Of a stretch of 64,000 nt of DNA, positions 61,900-64,000 are shown piece after piece. The DNA is from Hirundichthys speculiger (Eukaryota > Chordata > Actinopteri > Beloniformes > Exocoetidae). The stretch is from NCBI GenBank assembly GCA_018398805.1, contig JAGFBZ010000947.1, positions 579,001-643,000 of the forward strand, in the 5' to 3' direction. The position numbers and the translations under genes are program-made. A model generated the notes under the pieces. That model saw only the letters and a program-made list of their open reading frames with translations. It was not told the DNA's origin and did no database searches. The number at the start of each line of letters is the position of its first letter. The stretch's first letter is position 1.

Positions 61900-64000
61900 G
61901 TACGGAGATGAGCTGCTGGAGAATGCCGAGCGTGTCCGACATGATGCGGGAAGCGTCGAGAGCTTTTCCCGGAGCGCGAATCAACCAGCGCCCCTGTCGG
62001 TCGTCCGGGGCGCTGAAGTCTCTGCGACGGCTCCAACCGTCCGGGAAGCTCCCGAGCCCGCTGCTCGCAGCTCCGCTGGGTCCCGGAGGAGCCCGCAGCT
62101 CCGCTGGAGGGTCCGCGGAGGGAGAGCGCCCGCCTCCGCGGACCTTCAGCGGAGCTAACATGCTAACCCCGAGCCTCGCTGGCCGAGTCCCAGGCGGGTT
62201 CCCGGGTCAGGCTCGGGCCTGCTGCCCGGTGGAGGAGGGGGTTCGGTTCCGAGCGAGTTCTGCCTTCAACCGTCACCGTCCAAGCTGATTACCAGACCGA
62301 AGTTGATCAGATTACGACCGAAGTTGATCAGATGTCGATGGTTCATCGATGGACGTTCTTAGGGAGCGTCGCCATTTTCCCACATTTCCAAATATTAGTC
62401 GTTTTAGGACAGAAAGTCGCAATAAAAAGACCCGAAATTTCTTTATTTCCTTTAAACAAAGTTAGCTTTTTGTGGAAAAATAAGTAAAGATAAGTAATAA
62501 GTCAAGTTATTTAAAGAAAGTTGTGATTTTTACACAAAGTTGCAGGTTGAATGTGATGTTAGAAATAAAAGTTGGTATTTTATATAGTGATAGGAAATGG
62601 CTCATCAGATTTTTTTGTTACTTAAATTAATTTATTACCAAATTATGTGTAAAATGAATAACTAATGTTAAAAAAAAAGGAAAATATAACATATGTATAG
62701 TATTTATATGGTTTTATTAATAAACTTAACATATACAAAAATAAATTCCAAATAAAATAAGACCCATTTTGATTTGTGAAAAAACTAAATCAACTAAACA
62801 TCACTCAACAAAATATAAATTAAAATGTGCAACTATTTACAGTGAAAAACCTTCAGAGTCCCTTGCTTGTCTTTTCTCCAACTCTGTTAATTGCACTGTT
62901 GGGTGATTAGTTTGAATATACCTGTGCAGGTTGTTTGTGGAACCTGCTCCATATGAAATTTGTATTTTACAAAGTGTTCACTCTGCCTCTACAGAGTCTA
63001 ACACTTTAAAATGTTGACACATGTTGACCAATGCGGCTTTAAAAGACAGTTAAAAAAATAAAAATAAAAAAATCGCTCCCGACCCATCACTAATTTTATA
63101 ACAAACTTGTGGTTTTATGTTAATAATTTAGTCAAATTCATTTGTTCTTAAACAAAAGAAGTCATTTTTACAATAAATGCTCAACACTCAAAAGTTCCAA
63201 ATTTAGGGTAAAAAAAAAAAAGGTCAGTTTGGTAAAGTTTCTTTATTTTAATGTCAGTTTTTTTTTTTTTTTTTTTAATAAAAAACACTTAAAGAAAAAG
63301 TGACAGTTGCAGCCAAAGGTTTCTGATGTCAGACAGTGGTGAGTTTGAGAAATCCAGCGGTTTTGTGAAAGTGAAAGTTGGCAGAAACATAAACGTGAGT
63401 GTAAAACGGTGTTCTTGTTCCTCGCAGCTCTTGATCCGGTTTCTAAAAGCGGGTTTGGACCAGGTTCAGGTGACCTCCACATGGCTCAGACCTTATCGGT
63501 GAAATGGAGATTCCTACCCTGAATCTGTGTCCTGGACTGCAGTTTGTCTTTGGGCTGACTGGCCGACCCGGTTCAGGAACTATGGAGGACTGTCAGGTTG
63601 GTCATTTCTTGACGCTCCCTGAGCTGTCAACCGTGTCTGGATTCTCCTGCTGAACAACCACAACGGCTCGTTGTTCTCCGGCGGCGTCAGACTGTTTCCA
63701 GGTGTTTTCAGGTGTTAACCGTCAGTTTGGTGAACCTTCATCACCACAGCACAACCAGCTCTGACCACATGTGGTTTCTGGAGCTGCGGTTCCCGCCCAC
63801 AGGAGCCTCCGTCGGTTACAGCTGCAGCAGAGAGGAGGAGACTGGGGGCCTACTGGTGGGGGGGCCCTAGTGGGGCCCCACCAGGAGGCCCCTGGAAACG
63901 GCCCGGCTGATCAACACCATCTACTGCACTGGGAACCATCCATGAACAAACCCTCCAACCGTCTAAACACCAGGGGGCCCCGCCATGGGGCCCCCCACAA
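61900..64000 (+). other. start of anp32-like intron 1
   Basis: CpG-rich to about 62290, then A/T-rich to about 63300. At 63840-64000 GGGGCCCC-type inverted repeats occur (GGGGCCCCACCAGG, GGGGCCCCGCC). No second exon of the gene recognised. Confidence 0.55.

Noticed and set aside
61643..62161. 172-codon minus-strand ORF in the CpG-rich block
   Set aside because: Antisense to the anp32-like promoter and exon; its first codon is within high-GC sequence and no family is recognised.
61908..62288. 126-codon plus-strand ORF
   Set aside because: Lies in intron 1 of the anp32-like gene in GC-rich sequence, where long open frames arise by composition.

Overview
The window looks like teleost fish DNA. 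It has vertebrate genes with GT-AG introns, no operons, and a teleost-type repeat load: hAT elements, Rex/L2-like LINE pieces, a Penelope-like element, MITEs and very long minisatellites. Three host genes can be supported: (1) part of an unrecognised class A GPCR on the minus strand (five exons between 2607 and 26085, TM1 to TM5; the 5' and 3' ends were not found); (2) a complete smad4 gene on the plus strand (putative non-coding exon ending at 34882, ten coding exons from 39481 to 59959, 550 codons plus stop); (3) the first coding exon of an ANP32-family gene, best match anp32e, at 61846-61899, with the rest beyond the right edge.

Layout. 1-26100 is GPCR exons and large introns filled by transposons: a retroviral RNase H relic split by a hAT element, a Myb/SANT-carrying element, two near-identical 366-bp MITEs, further hAT elements with 8-bp target duplications, several LINE fragments, and a 3.5-kb 27-bp minisatellite that grew inside a LINE reverse transcriptase. 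26700-34360 is intergenic and repeat-dense: a Rex-like RT, a Penelope-like element with a hammerhead-like motif, a 5'-eroded tRNA-Met copy, a 1.27-kb TCA array and a LINE 3' end. 34600-60200 is smad4. 60200-64000 holds the intergenic gap, the anp32 promoter and exon, and the start of its first intron.

The most unusual property is architectural. Nearly every sizeable smad4 intron is largely made of its own minisatellite family (43, about 77, 15, 13/26, 28, about 20, 21, about 13 and 4 bp units), while all ten coding exons keep correct phases and consensus splice sites. Several arrays elsewhere are clearly amplified pieces of retroelement coding sequence. I found no bacterial-type system, CRISPR array or new multi-gene pathway. 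The encoded host functions are BMP/TGF-beta signal transduction (Smad4), a receptor of unknown ligand, and a probable histone chaperone or phosphatase inhibitor of the ANP32 family.
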